Of a DNA stretch of 64,000 nt, positions 24,208-35,673 are shown one piece after another. The stretch's first letter is position 1. Every line of letters begins with the position of its first letter. The position numbers were made by a program, and so were the translations under genes. The notes under the pieces are model-generated. The model did not search any database. It had not been told where the DNA came from and saw only the letters and a list, made by a program, of their open reading frames with translations. The stretch lies in assembly GCA_029204225.1 (NCBI GenBank), contig CM055093.1:35412525-35476524 (forward strand). Reading direction: 5' to 3'. Origin of the DNA: Diphasiastrum complanatum (taxonomy: Eukaryota > Streptophyta > Lycopodiopsida > Lycopodiales > Lycopodiaceae).

Positions 24208-25173
24208 TGTCATAAATCGAGAGGTTATAAAAAATGAGCTCTGCTACCATGTCATAAATAGAGAGTATGAGCTGATATCAGATTAGTAAAAAATTGATAG
24301 AAACAGGACTCTAATATCATATCGTGATGACTGGCAGCGGAAGCTTGAGCAAGGGTGGTGTACGATTGGAAGCATGTTAGTTAGCAACAAATAATCAAGA
24401 TGAATGAATATAAGCACAATAGAACAAAACAGTAGTGGAGACAAAAATGTTGCACTTCGATTAATATCAACAACGAGTACAATTGTTTGAAGTGATAACT
24501 TCAGCTTGATAGTTGAGCGTGATAACGTTGGCAATAGAAATTCTTCTTCTGAGAAGATTGATTAGTAATTAATTATGTGCATTCTCATTTGATTCTATAT
24601 TACAAAAATCTACTTGACAAAAATCTATTTGCTAAATATCTTTTAGCATTAAATGCTATTTGCTATATATTACAACCACCTTATAACAATAAATGTATGT
24701 ACAATAGTCGGTGAACTACCAAAAAGTCTTCTGACAGTTTATTTGGATCGATTTTTCGCTAATGAAAAAAAGTTGATTAATTGATGGTCAGTGAAAAGTC
24801 AACAAAGTCGAAATTGGTGGAGTTAGTAAAAACGTCGATGTCAAGTTTGAACATATGTATATTTCTACATGAGAGAAGAAGTCCATGAAGTCAATGGCTT
24901 TGAAGTCGAACTTTGGCAAATTTTTTAGAATGCTCATTATTGAATGGATTTGAGGCTGAGCATCAAAATCCAACAATTTGTAAAGAGAAGTTGTTGTCAA
25001 GAAGAAGAGGGATTCGTTTACCTTCTCCTAACTCGTGCGTATTACGAGGAGTAGGGCTCGATCCTAGGAGCCTTGGAGATGCTTACTCAACAAAAAGAGC
25101 AAAAAATACTTCTACTTACAAGCAAGTTGCAATGAACCATAACTGGCACCAAATAGCATTAACTCTACTTAAC

Positions 25174-25180
<7 letters not shown>
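24208..25180. other. Presumed 5' LTR of the Copia element, then unassigned sequence
   Basis: The LTR should start at 24208, next to the primer site. No second copy was found, so its right end is not fixed. The remainder is AT-rich, without a recognisable gene. Confidence 0.4.

Positions 25181-25215
<35 letters not shown>
25181..25215. repeat. (CT)n microsatellite, ~35 bp
   Basis: Perfect CT dinucleotide run, the shortest of six GA/CT arrays noted in the window. Confidence 0.97.
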
Positions 25216-25217
<2 letters not shown>

Positions 25218-25559
25218 GGATGCTCCTTCGTTCAGTTTCACCGTGCTTCGCTAACAGATACATGGGCAACTATAGACGTACTGCTTCTCCAAGCTTACAA
25301 GGTCCTCTAAACATTCTACACTTGCATAAATAAAGCTTTACTCTTAAATAAGTGGGCTTCTTACTTGAAAATTTGAAATAATACCCTATAAGACTTCTTA
25401 AATTAAACATTGGAGGGAAATTGATTTTCCCTCTCCCACTCCCACCTTCCAGGTTGCTACCCAACTTGGCACTATAAGTTCATGCTTTTGCGACACTTGG
25501 TCTCTACAATACCAGTGAAGAAGTTCTCTCCTCTATCACATGCTGGAAGTGCACCCTAC

Positions 25560-26407
25560 TGTGAAAAATGCAAAAATAAGCTTGGTAGAGGCCAAAAATC
25601 TTGTATATAGATAAACACACATGTGTGGAGCCTGTTCCCACGTGTGAAAATAGTGTACTTGTCATGTACCATAATCATATAGGTTGTACATATGATTTAA
25701 TTCAAGTTCTAGTGGCTAAAAAGGCCAAAATCTAGTTATCTAGACATATGACACATGGCATCAATCTATTGATTGCATGAGCCACATCCTTTGGTTAGGT
25801 GTCATATCCCATGTGTAGAGGACAACTCACATGTGTGGAATAAGCTGAAGTAGGCAAATTTTGACTTCTAGAAGATTTCCAAGTAGATCTCCATATAGAA
25901 GAAAAATGGATCAAAAGTGCTCAAAATAGAAGGTTTTGTCCAAGTGTCCGTTTTGTCCAAGTGTCAGTTTTGCATGATGAATCATCATATGACAAAGCAT
26001 CTTCACACATGTGGGATCATAGGGATGATCAGTACCACGAGCTCCCACTTATTGTATATATAGAGCCACATTTGGCCATACTCAAGTGAGACACCAATCT
26101 TGGTTTTGGAAGCAATTTTGAGTGATTTTCTCCATTTGTCTACATTTGTTTTGATTGTTTTGAGGTTCTATCAATGTGTACTTGATTTTCAGGTTGGAGT
26201 CCGTACTCAGACAGTGTTTCACACGTGTGAAACCAGAAAGTACACTTAACTTCAATTAATGATTGTTCTTGTTAGGATTTTGTGTCTAGATTTGATCTAG
26301 ATTGATCTTAATCTGAAGTAGATTGATAGATCAAGTAATCTGACAACCAATCCCTCTTGAGGATCAGATTAGGATCCACTCTTGGTCCTTTTTGTACTTT
26401 TTGCACA
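25560..26407 (+). mobile_element. Solo LTR (848 bp) with 5-bp target duplication
   Basis: It starts TGTGAAAAATGC and ends TTTTTGCACA. The flanks are cctac on both sides (25555-25559 and 26408-26412), a perfect target duplication. The sequence is the inverted counterpart of 34845-35673, the 5' LTR of the Copia element at 32445-35673. No internal region is present, so it is best read as a solo LTR left by LTR-LTR recombination. It carries several cacatgtg-type E-box/G-box-like words and a tatatatagag TATA-like stretch near 26057. Confidence 0.92.
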
Positions 26408-26599
26408 CCTACCAGTTCACGGATCGATGGTTTCTTCCATAGAGAACACGATGAAAGTTTGAATAAATCAAACTAATATCAGTGTCTTCAATCGGGTTTC
26501 TATCTGATCTATGTACTAATAGAACAGTATTAAATCTGATTGAATATGCGTGCGAAAATTATATGCGGAAGTAAGAGACAACTTAAGACAATTTTTAGA

Positions 26600-27529
26600 C
26601 TATAAGAAACTATTGATCAAAAATGAATTTTTATAGCTCTGAATCTGAATCATCAATATACATCTCTCTGCGTGCAAGAAAGCAGTCTTCTCCTCCACAA
26701 TATGGATTTTCAGATCATGAGCCACTACATACGTGAATAACAAGTGAATTGATGTATGTTTGACTACCGATGAGAAACTATCAGTGTAATTGATCCCATA
26801 CTTCTGTGAAAATCCAGCAACTAACCGTGCTTTGTATCTGATGTTTTCTCCATCAAGACCTATTTTGATCTTGTAGATCCACTTGCACTTGACTGGTTTT
26901 CTAGGTATTGGTGCAAGTGTCCATACATTGTTCTTATACATGGATGATATTTCGTCCTCCATTGCTTGAATCCAGCGATCTTTATCTGGTCCATCACCAG
27001 CTTCTTTGAATGTTTGAGGTTCGTCAGAGAATCCACAAAATTTGATGGTTGTATTGAGAACATCCCGACCATACCTTTTTGGTGGTTTTCGTTGTCTGTC
27101 TGATCTTCTCATAGATGGTTTCAAGTTCGATTCTGTAGGTTTCGAGTTCAATTCTGATTCAAACTTTTTTGTTGGAATTCAAACTAAAGTTTCGAGTCTG
27201 TCAGGCACTCGATCTTGACCTCCCTCTGAATTTGATAACTCTCTTTCATCTTCTGCTTGTTTTTCTTCTATCGTCGTTGGTAGCTCATAATAGTTTTTGA
27301 GAATTTCATAGCCGACTAGATCACTGTCTGCTATGTACTTCGACTTATCAAATTTGATATCTCGAACAACTTTTATCTTGCCAGTTTCGGGTACATAGAC
27401 ACAATAATATGACGAATATAACTCAAATCCTACCAGAACACCTTGTTCTATCTTTTCATCGAGTTTCTTTCTCGGCTTATCTGATATGTGCATATACACT
27501 GTGCGAACATGTGCAAGACTTGGCTTCAA
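26600..27529 (-). pseudogene. Copia linker and truncated RT
   Basis: Segment 27179-27529 is the integrase C-terminal linker (GVLVGFELYSSYYCVYVPETGK). Segment 26600-27151 carries [33 protein letters not shown] and [20 protein letters not shown]. The reading then ends in unrelated residues after [15 protein letters not shown]. The catalytic YVDD part and RNase H are absent. Confidence 0.85.
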
Positions 27530-27565
27530 CTTCCACCATATCTCATGAGGAGTTTTATCCGGTAT

Positions 27566-28126
27566 TCAAGATTTCAGAATACGATTCTGAAGATAATTTG
27601 ATGTAGGCACTGCTTCTGCCCACAACTGTTTTGGTGCTTTCGCATGAGCCATCATACACCTAGCAGCTTCCATAAGTGTACGATTCCTTCGTTCAGTTAT
27701 TCCATTGTGCTGAGGTGTGTATGATGCAGTCTTTGTATGCATAATACTTCGATCAGTACAGTAAGCTTTCAATTCGTCGAAATGTACTCACCTCACGATC
27801 TGTGCAAATCTGCTTTAGCTTATTGTCTGTCTGCTTCTCAACCCAATTCGTATACTCAACGAATTTCTCGAAAGCTTCATATTTGATACGAATAAAGTAT
27901 ACCATAGCGAACTTGCTGAAGTCATCAATAAAGGTAATGAAGCACTTTGCATCACCCAACAACAATACTCCAAATGGTCCAAATGGTACAAGGCTTCTAT
28001 GTTCATGTGACATAGCCTCTTGTGCCAAAGTACATCTGTCGATTCTTGAGTTTGATTGACTTGTTCGATTCTTGTTCGAATGTTCAGGTGATATAAATTT
28101 CCTTCTCTGTTGTCTTTGGCAACCAA
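27566..28126 (-). pseudogene. Copia integrase remnant
   Basis: Three overlapping frames carry VLWHKRLCHMN (pre-integrase), CFITFIDDFSKFAMVYF, KQICTDRE and YTPQHNGITERRNRTLMEAARC. The catalytic Glu region is preserved. Frameshifts at about 27770 and 27990 break the core. Confidence 0.85.
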
Positions 28127-28199
28127 GTTTTTAGAATCGTCCGCGAACAGTTTACAAGAGTTGTGAAGGTTACTAACATGTTTGTATCGACTATCTTAG

Positions 28200-29440
28200 C
28201 TATAGATAGAAAATCTTTGTTAAGAGTAGGGACATAGAGAACTTCCTCCATTTTCTTCTCTCCCTGATTCGTGTCCAGTCATAATACACCAGTTTTATCA
28301 ACCACGTGTTTAGAACCATCTCCAAGTATAATAAATCTCGAATAGTTTGTCTTCTTGTACTCGGACAAAATTTGTTTTGAGGAAACAAAATGTGAGGTGG
28401 CTCCCAAAACAAGTACTACTTATCGGATTGAATTAGATGAACAACATAGATTAGCACTAACATAAGCTGCTGAGTTCCTTGTTGCCATGTCTTCTGCTGC
28501 TCTGAAGCATTTTGCTTTGTCTTCGACGTAGTTTGAATCTGAAGGTTCGCTTTGATTCTGCTCCTTTTTGTTTCTGGGATTCTAATAATAGTCTACTGCT
28601 GCATGACCCCATTTATGACAATGAATGCATTCAATCTTTGGATTTACCCAGCACTTTTCTTCTCTGTGATATGATCTTCTGCATCTGTTGCAGATCTTCT
28701 TATCACTAGAATTTTTCTGTTGTTTACAAGATTGTTATTCATTTGTCTTAGACTCATTTTTTTAGCAGACTCCCTCTTAAACTTAGATTTCTTAAAAGAT
28801 TTATTCTTCTGAGTAAATAGAGCATTTTCGAAATCACCATTGTCGTCATAATGTTCACAAGCTTCTACTTTCTCCTTAACTCCGTCTATTGCCTTTAGAA
28901 GTGTCATTGTCGCATCTTTCGTCAATAAGGTTCTTTTTGTCTAGAATGACCTGGGTAGGGCTCGAAGAAAATAACTAAGCTATTTTTCCTTAGAAATTGT
29001 ATTTTCTGCACCAAAATTCTGCAAGGAAATAAACAGATCATTAATCATTCGTACAAATGTGTTCAGGTCTTTGTCGTCCCACTACAGGTAAGTTAATTGG
29101 TCTTCCAAAAACATGATCTGATTACGAGATCAAGTCTCATTCTTGGTTTGCAATTCTTCCCATAAATCTTTTGTGTTCGAAATTGATGTAAGATCTAGAA
29201 TTATATTGTCATGCGCTATATACGCAATAATTGCTATAGCTTTGTCATTTTTTAAACTCCATTCTCGAAGTTCTTTGCCAGGAGTAGCTACTAGCTTCTC
29301 CTCAATTGGTTCTACCCATTGCCATAGACCTTCGTCCTTCAACAAGAGTGAAGTCTTTAATTTCCAAATCAAGTAGTTTGAACCTTCTGGATCGAAGATC
29401 GTAGTGATCTTAGCTTTAATATTGATGATCGACTACATCT
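28200..29440 (-). pseudogene. Copia gag-protease remnant
   Basis: Segment 29130-29372 has WKLKTSLLLKDEGLWQWVE and IAYIAHDNIILDLTS, typical of Copia gag. Segment 28644-28925 is the Lys/Ser-rich gag end leading to a CCHC-like knuckle. The protease region is disrupted around 28400. Confidence 0.78.
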
Positions 29441-29585
29441 TCTATCTCTGAATAACCTCCAGATAGCGGCTTGCTGATGGATGTATGAAGAATGCTGAGA
29501 GGGATGATCTGATTTGTTCTAATATTACTGTATCAATTTTAATTCCGTAAGCTTTGATACCACTGTATCAGATTTAATTCCGGAT

Positions 29586-29597
29586 GCTCTGATACCA
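29586..29597 (-). other. Primer-binding site of Copia element
   Basis: The minus strand reads TGGTATCAGAGC, with one spacer base before the LTR end. A similar decayed copy (gctttgataccactg) lies ~35 bp to the left. Confidence 0.82.
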
Positions 29598-29761
29598 CTG
29601 TAGGAGAAATAGAAATTATTCTTCCATAGAGAACACGATGAAAGTTTGAATAAATTAAACTAATATCAGTGTCTTCAATCGGGTTTGTATCTGATCTATG
29701 TACTAATAGAACAGTATTAGCTCTGATTGAATATGCGTGCATAAACTATATACGAAAGTAG

Positions 29762-30177
29762 GTCCCTTTTGTTCCTGCTAGAGTCATTGAGTACAAATCC
29801 ACTCTTACGTCTTACAAACTATGGAGTTTTCCTTCTATTAATTTCGTTGCACCTATTCCCTATTGATCTGTGGATCATGATGACTCACTAAAAAAGAAAT
29901 ACAAGTCTGCAAATTGGCCGCACTGCACAAGAATCCTTCACTTGAGACCCTCATTTTTTTTATACCATTATTCGCATAAAATTTGAACCCTCTCATTGTC
30001 TCTCTGAGCAAGTCTAGGCCAGGACCAGAGGACACTTTGACAACATGCATTGTCCTATGACAAGGAAGCTGAGCTGACGATGAGCAGATCCTACACCACA
30101 TGGATTCTACGCATTATGGAGTTCAACGAATACCAGATCAACTACCTTAGAAATCTCAACATGCTAAAGTCTCCAAG
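29762..30177. other. Spacer between Copia and Gypsy remnants
   Basis: The end of the right ~145-bp repeat is followed by sequence without clear coding marks. It leads into the Gypsy open frame that begins by 30178. Confidence 0.45.
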
Positions 30178-31540
30178 ATGCCACCACCGAAAGCACTTGT
30201 ACCAAAGAAAAATCAACAAAAGCAAAGATACAAGCGGGTGATCAAGTGGAGCGATTTACCCAAAGAGGCTATAGCAATAGTGGATGAAGACATTCGGAAC
30301 CATGTGGCGAATGTTAAAGAACCTCAACAGAAGATAACGAGCAAAGAAGCAGCAACAACCAACAACAATATACAAGGCAAAAAGAAAGTTGCTGAATCAC
30401 ATGCTCAAGGGTCATTCGACCAAGCTTCAACATCAGCTTCAGGAATGTCAGAAGCAATGCACAAGATATCACTCACCAATCGTGCTAAGATCAACCTTTT
30501 GAAGGAAGAAACAAGTAAGGCACCAGTCCATGATGTGCCAGAAAACTTCAAGACTTATACCTTGGACGACGTGGTGATCATGATGCCGAAAGCGCAACGG
30601 GAACCTATTGCAAATCTGAAAAAAAGAACAAGTCTACGAGGGACCGACTCGTACTCAACCGATGAATCTAGCAGAGCCAGGAGATGAAGACAAAATTGTT
30701 CATGTGGGAGCGCAACTCATGCCCTCACAATTCACCCAACTGTAGAAGTTACTAATGGAGTATAAAGACTGCTTTGCATGGTCTTACAAAGATTTAAAAG
30801 GAATTCCATCGTCTGTAGTCCAACACACCATACCTTTGGTCGAAGGAGCAACGCCAAAGGTGAGCCGATATTACCGCTACAACCCGAACTACACCGATCT
30901 AATCAAGCAAGAGTGGCAGAAGTTGCTTGATGCCGATTATGAAATCGAGCACACAGAATGGGTGTCACCCATAGTCATTATTCCCAAGAAGAATGGCAAA
31001 ATGCGAATTTGTGTCAATCTAAAGGCACTTAACGCTGTGACACGGAAGGATCACTTTCTCTTACCATTCACAGAAAGCGTCTTGGATTGAGTAGCTGGAA
31101 CGGAAGCCTACAGTTTTTTAGATGGCTTCACTGGCTACAACCAAGTGAAGATTGCACCGGAGGATCAACACAAGACTGCATTTGCTACTGAATGGGGTAC
31201 ATATGCCTACAAGGTCATGCCATTCGGTCTTTGTAATGCCCCTAGCTCTTTTCAGCGCGTCATGCAAAAGGCATTCAAAGACTATTTACAAAAATTCTTA
31301 GAGATCTTTCTCGATGATCTTTGCGTGCACGGATTTAATGATGAACACTTATCTCAGCTGGAAAGAGTGCTTATACAATGTCAGAAATTTCAAATATCAT
31401 TGAACCCAGAGAAATGCCAATTTTGGGTCACACATGGTCTTATCTTGGGCCATATTGTATCTAGACACGGGATCGCCACTGATTTGTCTAAGATACGTAT
31501 TATCATGGATCTTCCACCCCCTGGAATGATTCGTGGAGTC
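30178..31540 (+). pseudogene. Gypsy retrotransposon fragment: pre-RT region and reverse transcriptase
   Basis: Segment 30178-30687 is a Lys/Gln-rich spacer of the kind found before RT in Tat/Athila-like Gypsy polyproteins. The RT follows at 30755-31573: CFAWSYKDLKGIP, HTEWVSPIVIIPKKNGKMR, FLDGFTGYNQVKIAPEDQHK, YKVMPFGLCNAPSSFQRVMQ, the catalytic box as IFLDDLCVHG, and LNPEKCQFWV. An in-frame TGA at 31088 breaks it, and a frameshift lies near 30690. Protease, RNase H and integrase are not seen; the sequence degenerates after 31540. Confidence 0.88.
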
Positions 31541-31573
31541 TATGCGATCGCATCTGAACTCCATCCGAGCTGA

Positions 31574-31659
31574 AGAGAGTCGTGACTGATTCGCCTTCGC
31601 GAAATTTTCGCGAATCCGACAAATTCATCAGTCAACACACATCAACACAACACACACAT
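31574..31659. other. Edge of Gypsy remnant
   Basis: Short unassigned sequence with cgcgaa words, similar in style to the Copia LTR region near 40680-40800. It leads into the telomere-like repeats. Confidence 0.35.
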
Positions 31660-32173
31660 TATATGCTAAGGGGCAACAACTAAGGACCAAAGATTAAGGA
31701 TTAAGGGTAAAGAGACAAGCCAAGGGCTAAGGGTTAAGGTCCAAGGGAGAAGGGTTAAGGCTAACAACCAAAGGCTAAGGGCAAGGACCAAGGGCTAAGT
31801 ATGAAGGGCGAAGGATTTAATATTTAGGATTTAGGGATAAGGGCTTAGGGTTAGGGCCAAGGGTTTATGGTTTAGGATTTAGGATTTAGTGTTTGGGGTT
31901 AGGCCAAGGATTGGGGTATAGGATTTAGAATTTAGATTTTAGGGTTTAGGATATAGGGTTTAGAGTTCAAGGTTTAGGGTTTAGGGACTAGGTCTTAGAG
32001 TCTACGGTTTAGGATCTAGGATTTAGGGTTTAGGATTTAGGATTTAGGATTTAGGACTAAGGGCTTTGGGCTTTGGGCTTTGGATTTTGGGTTTAGAGTT
32101 TAAAATTTAAGATTTAGGGTTTAGGGTTTAGGGCTTAGGGCTAAGAGCTTAGGGCTTAGGGTTTAGAGCTTAG
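31660..32173. repeat. Degenerate telomere-like (TTTAGGG-type) tract
   Basis: About 510 bp of heptamer-like words (taagggc, ttaaggt, tttaggg, tttagga, tttgggc) with the plant telomere consensus TTTAGGG recurring irregularly on the + strand. It is far too variable for a chromosome end and lies inside retrotransposon DNA. It is an interstitial telomere-like block or a satellite grown from one. Confidence 0.85.
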
Positions 32174-32480
32174 TAGAACCGTCACAGTCGTGAGAGGAAG
32201 CTATCTAGAAGATAGAGTCACTCACCAGCGAGGCCTAGGTTCTTTTTCAATTTTTATTTTTTTTTATTTTTTAAGGGAATAGAACCGTCGCAGTCGTGAA
32301 AGAAGGCTATCTGAAAGATAGAGTCACTCACCAGCGAGGCTTAGGTTCTTTTCCAATTTTTAGTTTTTTATTTCTTAAGGAAATAGAACCGTCACAGTCG
32401 TGGGAGGAGGCTATGTGAAAGATAGAGTTGCTCACTAGTGAGGCTTAGGTTCTTTTCCAATTTTTAGTTTTTTTTTTTTC
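32174..32480. repeat. Three tandem copies of a ~105-bp repeat
   Basis: Units start at about 32174, 32280 and 32384 with tagaaccgtc(a/g)cagtcgtg. They share a (g/a)atagagt(c/t)(a/g)ctcac block and end in a T-rich run. The third unit fades into the Copia integrase remnant. No coding meaning is seen. Confidence 0.9.
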
Positions 32481-32666
32481 ATACAAGCAAAAAAATTCAC
32501 AGAACTCTCTCTTTATGCCATTAGTTTCACAAAACTCTTTCATCCTATTGGAGATGTACTCCCCTCCATTATCACTTCTTAATACTTTCAAGCTAGTATT
32601 AAGTTGCTTTTCCACAAGAGTTTTGAACTTTACAAAGGACTCAAAAACTTCACTTTTCTTAGACAA
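32445..32666 (-). pseudogene. Copia integrase fragment
   Basis: The frame reads KKSEVFESFVKFKTLVEKQ, then [19 protein letters not shown] and ETNGIKREF. The second catalytic Asp is in SDNGGEY. The sequence breaks off before the catalytic Glu. It continues the integrase begun in the neighbouring frame, separated by a frameshift near 32690. Confidence 0.87.
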
Positions 32667-32697
32667 GAGATAAACCCAAGAGTATCTTGATTTATCA

Positions 32698-34338
32698 TCA
32701 ATAAAAGTGATACATTAGAGCTCCACCATTTGATTCATGTGAAAATGAATGAACATCCGAGTGTATAAGGCTAAGAGGAGAGCTAGATTTTATCAAAGAT
32801 CTCTTGAAAGGAAGCTTATGAGATTTGGAGAGTCCACAAGCTTCACAAAGCTTGCCACACTTGGATATGGTTTTGGGAAGTCCTCTTGCTAGCTCCTTTG
32901 TCACCATGGTCTCCATAGCTTTGTAGTTAGGATGGCCTAACCTTTTGTGCCATAATTCCACTTGAGTAAGCTCCTCCCTTGCCATGTTCACACTTCCAAC
33001 CATCACATTAGCATCCAATTTGAATAACCTCCCTTGCTTGAAACCATTAGCAATACATTTTTCATCTTTCAAGATAGAACATGCTCCATGCTTGAAATGT
33101 ACATCTAATCCACTATCCATAAGTTGTCCTACACTCAACAATTTCTTTGTAATTGAAGGTACATAAAGAACATTGTCTAGGTCTACTTTTTTAGATGATC
33201 CTAGACATAAAGGAATGGATCCAACACCTACAATCTCACATTCTTGATCACTTGCAGTGAAGATAAATCTCTTAGAACTATTGTAAGAAAGTAGATTAGA
33301 AAAGTAGTCTTTTTGGTGAGTCATGTGAGAGCTTGCCCCACTATCAATCCACCAAGTGTCTTGATTAGATGTTTGTGGTGAGGATACCATCAAAGATAGA
33401 TTGCCTTCTTCCTCCTCCTCAAGCACAAGATTGCCTTGATTGTCCTTCTCTTGGGCATTCTTCTTCTTGTAGCACTCGGATGCAAAATGTCCCTTTTTTC
33501 CACAAAAGAAACACTTTAGCTTCTTCTTGTCCTTCTTGCTCTTGCCTTTGGAACTTGACGCTCCATCTTTGTTCTCCATCTCCATGTCTTGAGTCTTCTT
33601 GGATGGAAACTTCTTTTTCTTGCCTTTCAAAGAAAAGTTAGCTTTTTCATCACCATCATTCAAAGATAAGGAACTCATCCTACTTTTGATATGAAGCATT
33701 CTACTCTCCTCACTAACAAGCACACTTTGAAGTTTTTCAATACTAGGAAATGAATCTTGAATAGCAAAGGTTTGAACAAGATTGGAATAATCATCTCCTA
33801 ATCCATTCAAAATGATTTGAACTAATTCATCATCTTTGATTTTATCATCGATAGAAGACAACTCTTTATTCAAAGATTTGATCCTAAAGACATAAATTTG
33901 GGCACTTTCACTACTTCCTTTCATGCTTTGAAGGATTTGATTTCTAAGTATGAGTATCTTTGAAGTGTTCTTGGACCCATAAATGGCTTTTAATGAATCC
34001 CATGCCTCTTTGGATGTGGTACAAGATGAGATTTCTTTCAAAAGTTCATTACTTACATTCATTTTTATGCAGTGTAATGCAACTCTACATCTTTTTTTGT
34101 ACTTAGCCAATTCAACTCCTCCTTGAGGTTCTACTTCCACCTCAAGTACTATGTCATAAAGATCATGAAGTACAAGCAAAGACTCCATTTGAACTATCCA
34201 AGTAGCATAATTAGTGGATGTAAGCCTTTCACTAGCTTCAAGCAAAAAACCACCCATTGATGCCATTTTTGAATGTGAAAAAGCACTAGAAACTCTTATG
34301 GTTTCTCTAAGAGATCTGAACCTAAAGTCTTCTAGCAA
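32698..34338 (-). CDS. Copia gag-protease polyprotein, open but 3'-truncated
   Basis: A 546-codon open frame. The likely start is the Met of MASMGG at about 34266, since the first ~24 codons look like leader read-through. In order: gag UBN2 domain (LTSTNYATWIVQME; TSKEAWDSLKAIYG), a Lys-rich stretch, zinc knuckle CFFCGKKGHFASEC, protease WWIDSGASSHMTH with an intact DSGA, a LYVPSITKKLLSVGQL block, and the pre-integrase zinc region ELWHKRLGHPNYKAM. It then has the integrase start with LIHSDVHSFSHESNGG. The reading frame is lost at about 32700. The intact open frame shows the element is younger than its neighbours. Gag packages the RNA, and the protease cleaves the polyprotein. Confidence 0.9.
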   Translation of the reverse strand: MLEDFRFRSLRETIRVSSAFSHSKMASMGGFLLEASERLTSTNYATWIVQMESLLVLHDLYDIVLEVEVEPQGGVELAKYKKRCRVALHCIKMNVSNELLKEISSCTTSKEAWDSLKAIYGSKNTSKILILRNQILQSMKGSSESAQIYVFRIKSLNKELSSIDDKIKDDELVQIILNGLGDDYSNLVQTFAIQDSFPSIEKLQSVLVSEESRMLHIKSRMSSLSLNDGDEKANFSLKGKKKKFPSKKTQDMEMENKDGASSSKGKSKKDKKKLKCFFCGKKGHFASECYKKKNAQEKDNQGNLVLEEEEEGNLSLMVSSPQTSNQDTWWIDSGASSHMTHQKDYFSNLLSYNSSKRFIFTASDQECEIVGVGSIPLCLGSSKKVDLDNVLYVPSITKKLLSVGQLMDSGLDVHFKHGACSILKDEKCIANGFKQGRLFKLDANVMVGSVNMAREELTQVELWHKRLGHPNYKAMETMVTKELARGLPKTISKCGKLCEACGLSKSHKLPFKRSLIKSSSPLSLIHSDVHSFSHESNGGALMYHFY

Positions 34339-34832
34339 TTTAGAAAGCTTATAGACTCAATCCTATCACTCATGAACCAATCTAGAATGATGGAAATTTA
34401 GATTCTAGTCTCAACCTTGCAAAATCACTCCTTAATCTATGATTTTTAGCAATTTCTCTCTTCAACTTCAACATAATTAATGCACCTCATTCAAGCTTCA
34501 ATTTTAATTTTTTGGCTAATCTAATCCATGAACTAATCAAGGGATTAGACTCTCTATAGAAAGTGCTTGATTTTGCACCAAAAATCACTCAAATTGGGTA
34601 TGTGAGTCAAATTCTACAAATTTTTGAAATTTCTCAGTCCAAACCGGACCTGTACGGACTCACACGTGTGAAAAGGCTTCCTACAGCCCACAACAAGATC
34701 TGGACCAAAAATTTTGAGAATAGCTATCAAATCCAACTCGCTACACAAAATTTGACTAGTTTCCAAAAAACTGCTAATTTTGGCTTTGATTTGGATTAAC
34801 CCTATCAATTTCAACAAAACCTCTTGTACTAG

Positions 34833-34844
34833 GCTCTGATACCA
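34833..34844 (-). other. Primer-binding site of Copia element
   Basis: The minus strand reads TGGTATCAGAGC directly after the LTR end (TTTTCCACA). Confidence 0.88.
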
Positions 34845-35673
34845 TGTGGAAAAAGTACAAAAAGGACCAAGAGTGGATCTTAATCTGACAAGAGGGATTG
34901 GTTGTCAGATTACTTGATCTATCAATCTACTTGAGATTAAGATCAATCTAGATCAATTCTAGACACAAAATCCTAACAAGAACAATCATTAATTGAAGGT
35001 AGGTGTACTTTTTGGTTTCCCACGTGTGAAACCCTGTCTGAGTATGGACTCCAACCTGAAAATCAAGTACACATTGATAGCACCTCAAAACAATCAAAAC
35101 AAATGTAGACAAATGGAGAGAATCACTCAAAATTGCTTCCAAAACCAAGATTGGTGTCTCACAATGATTATGGCCAAATGTGGCTCTATATATACAATAA
35201 GTGGGAGCTCGTGGTACTGATCATCCCTTTGATCCCACATGTGTGAAGGTGCTTTGTCATATGATGATTCATCATGCAAAACTGACACTTGGACAAAACC
35301 TTCTATTTTGAGCACTTTTGGTCCATTTTCCTTCTATATGAAGATCTACTTGAAAATCTTCTAGAAGTCAGAATTCGTCTACTTCAGCTTATTCCACACA
35401 TGTGAGCTGTCCTCTACACATGGGATGTGACACCTAACCAAAGGATGTGGCTCATGCAATCAATAGATTGATGCCATCTGTCATATGTCTAGAAAACTAG
35501 TTTTTGGCCTTTTTAGCCACTAGAACTTGAATTAAATCATATGTACAACCTATATGATAATGGTACATGACAAGTACACTATTTTCACACGTGGGAACAG
35601 ACTCCACACATGTGTAATCATCCTATATACAAGATTTTTGGCCTCTACCAAGCTTATTTTTGTATTTTTCACA
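34845..35673 (-). repeat. 5' LTR (829 bp), same family as the solo LTR at 25560
   Basis: In plus orientation it starts TGTGGAAAAAGTAC and ends TTTTTCACA. Long stretches match the reverse complement of 25560-26407, including the block around cagattacttgatctatcaatctac and the block with tgatgattcatcatgc. It contains tatatatac (35192-35200) as a possible promoter core. Confidence 0.88.

Larger units (their letters stand above)
26431..29761 (-). mobile_element. Decayed Copia retrotransposon flanked by ~145-bp direct repeats
   Basis: Near-identical ~145-bp repeats (26431-26576 and 29611-29761, beginning cttccatagagaacacgatg) flank minus-strand Copia coding remnants. The primer site TGGTATCAGAGC lies at 29586-29597 on the minus strand, next to an LTR start TGTAGGAG at 29599. 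The order on the minus strand is gag (29130-29372, 28644-28925), protease area (28200-28412), integrase (27566-28126), linker (27179-27529), and the start of RT (26600-27151). The RT finger/palm and RNase H parts after 26650 are missing. Every domain is broken by frameshifts. The coding sequence is closely similar to the Copia at 41160-43530. Confidence 0.85.
32445..35673 (-). mobile_element. Copia retrotransposon, 5' half with 5' LTR
   Basis: On the minus strand: 5' LTR 34845-35673, primer site 34833-34844, a long gag-protease frame (34338 to 32698), then the integrase start in another frame (32445-32666). The rest of pol and the 3' LTR are missing. The break abuts the ~105-bp tandem repeats. 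The LTR right end (35673) borders coding-like sequence of another element, so it probably inserted into that element. Its LTR family also made the solo LTR at 25560-26407. Confidence 0.9.

Noticed and set aside
31660-32173. True chromosome-end telomere
   Set aside because: Units are too degenerate, the block is only ~0.5 kb, and retroelement sequence lies on both sides.
32984-33641. Plus-strand open frames 32984-33166 and 33369-33641
   Set aside because: Antisense shadows of the Copia gag-protease frame.
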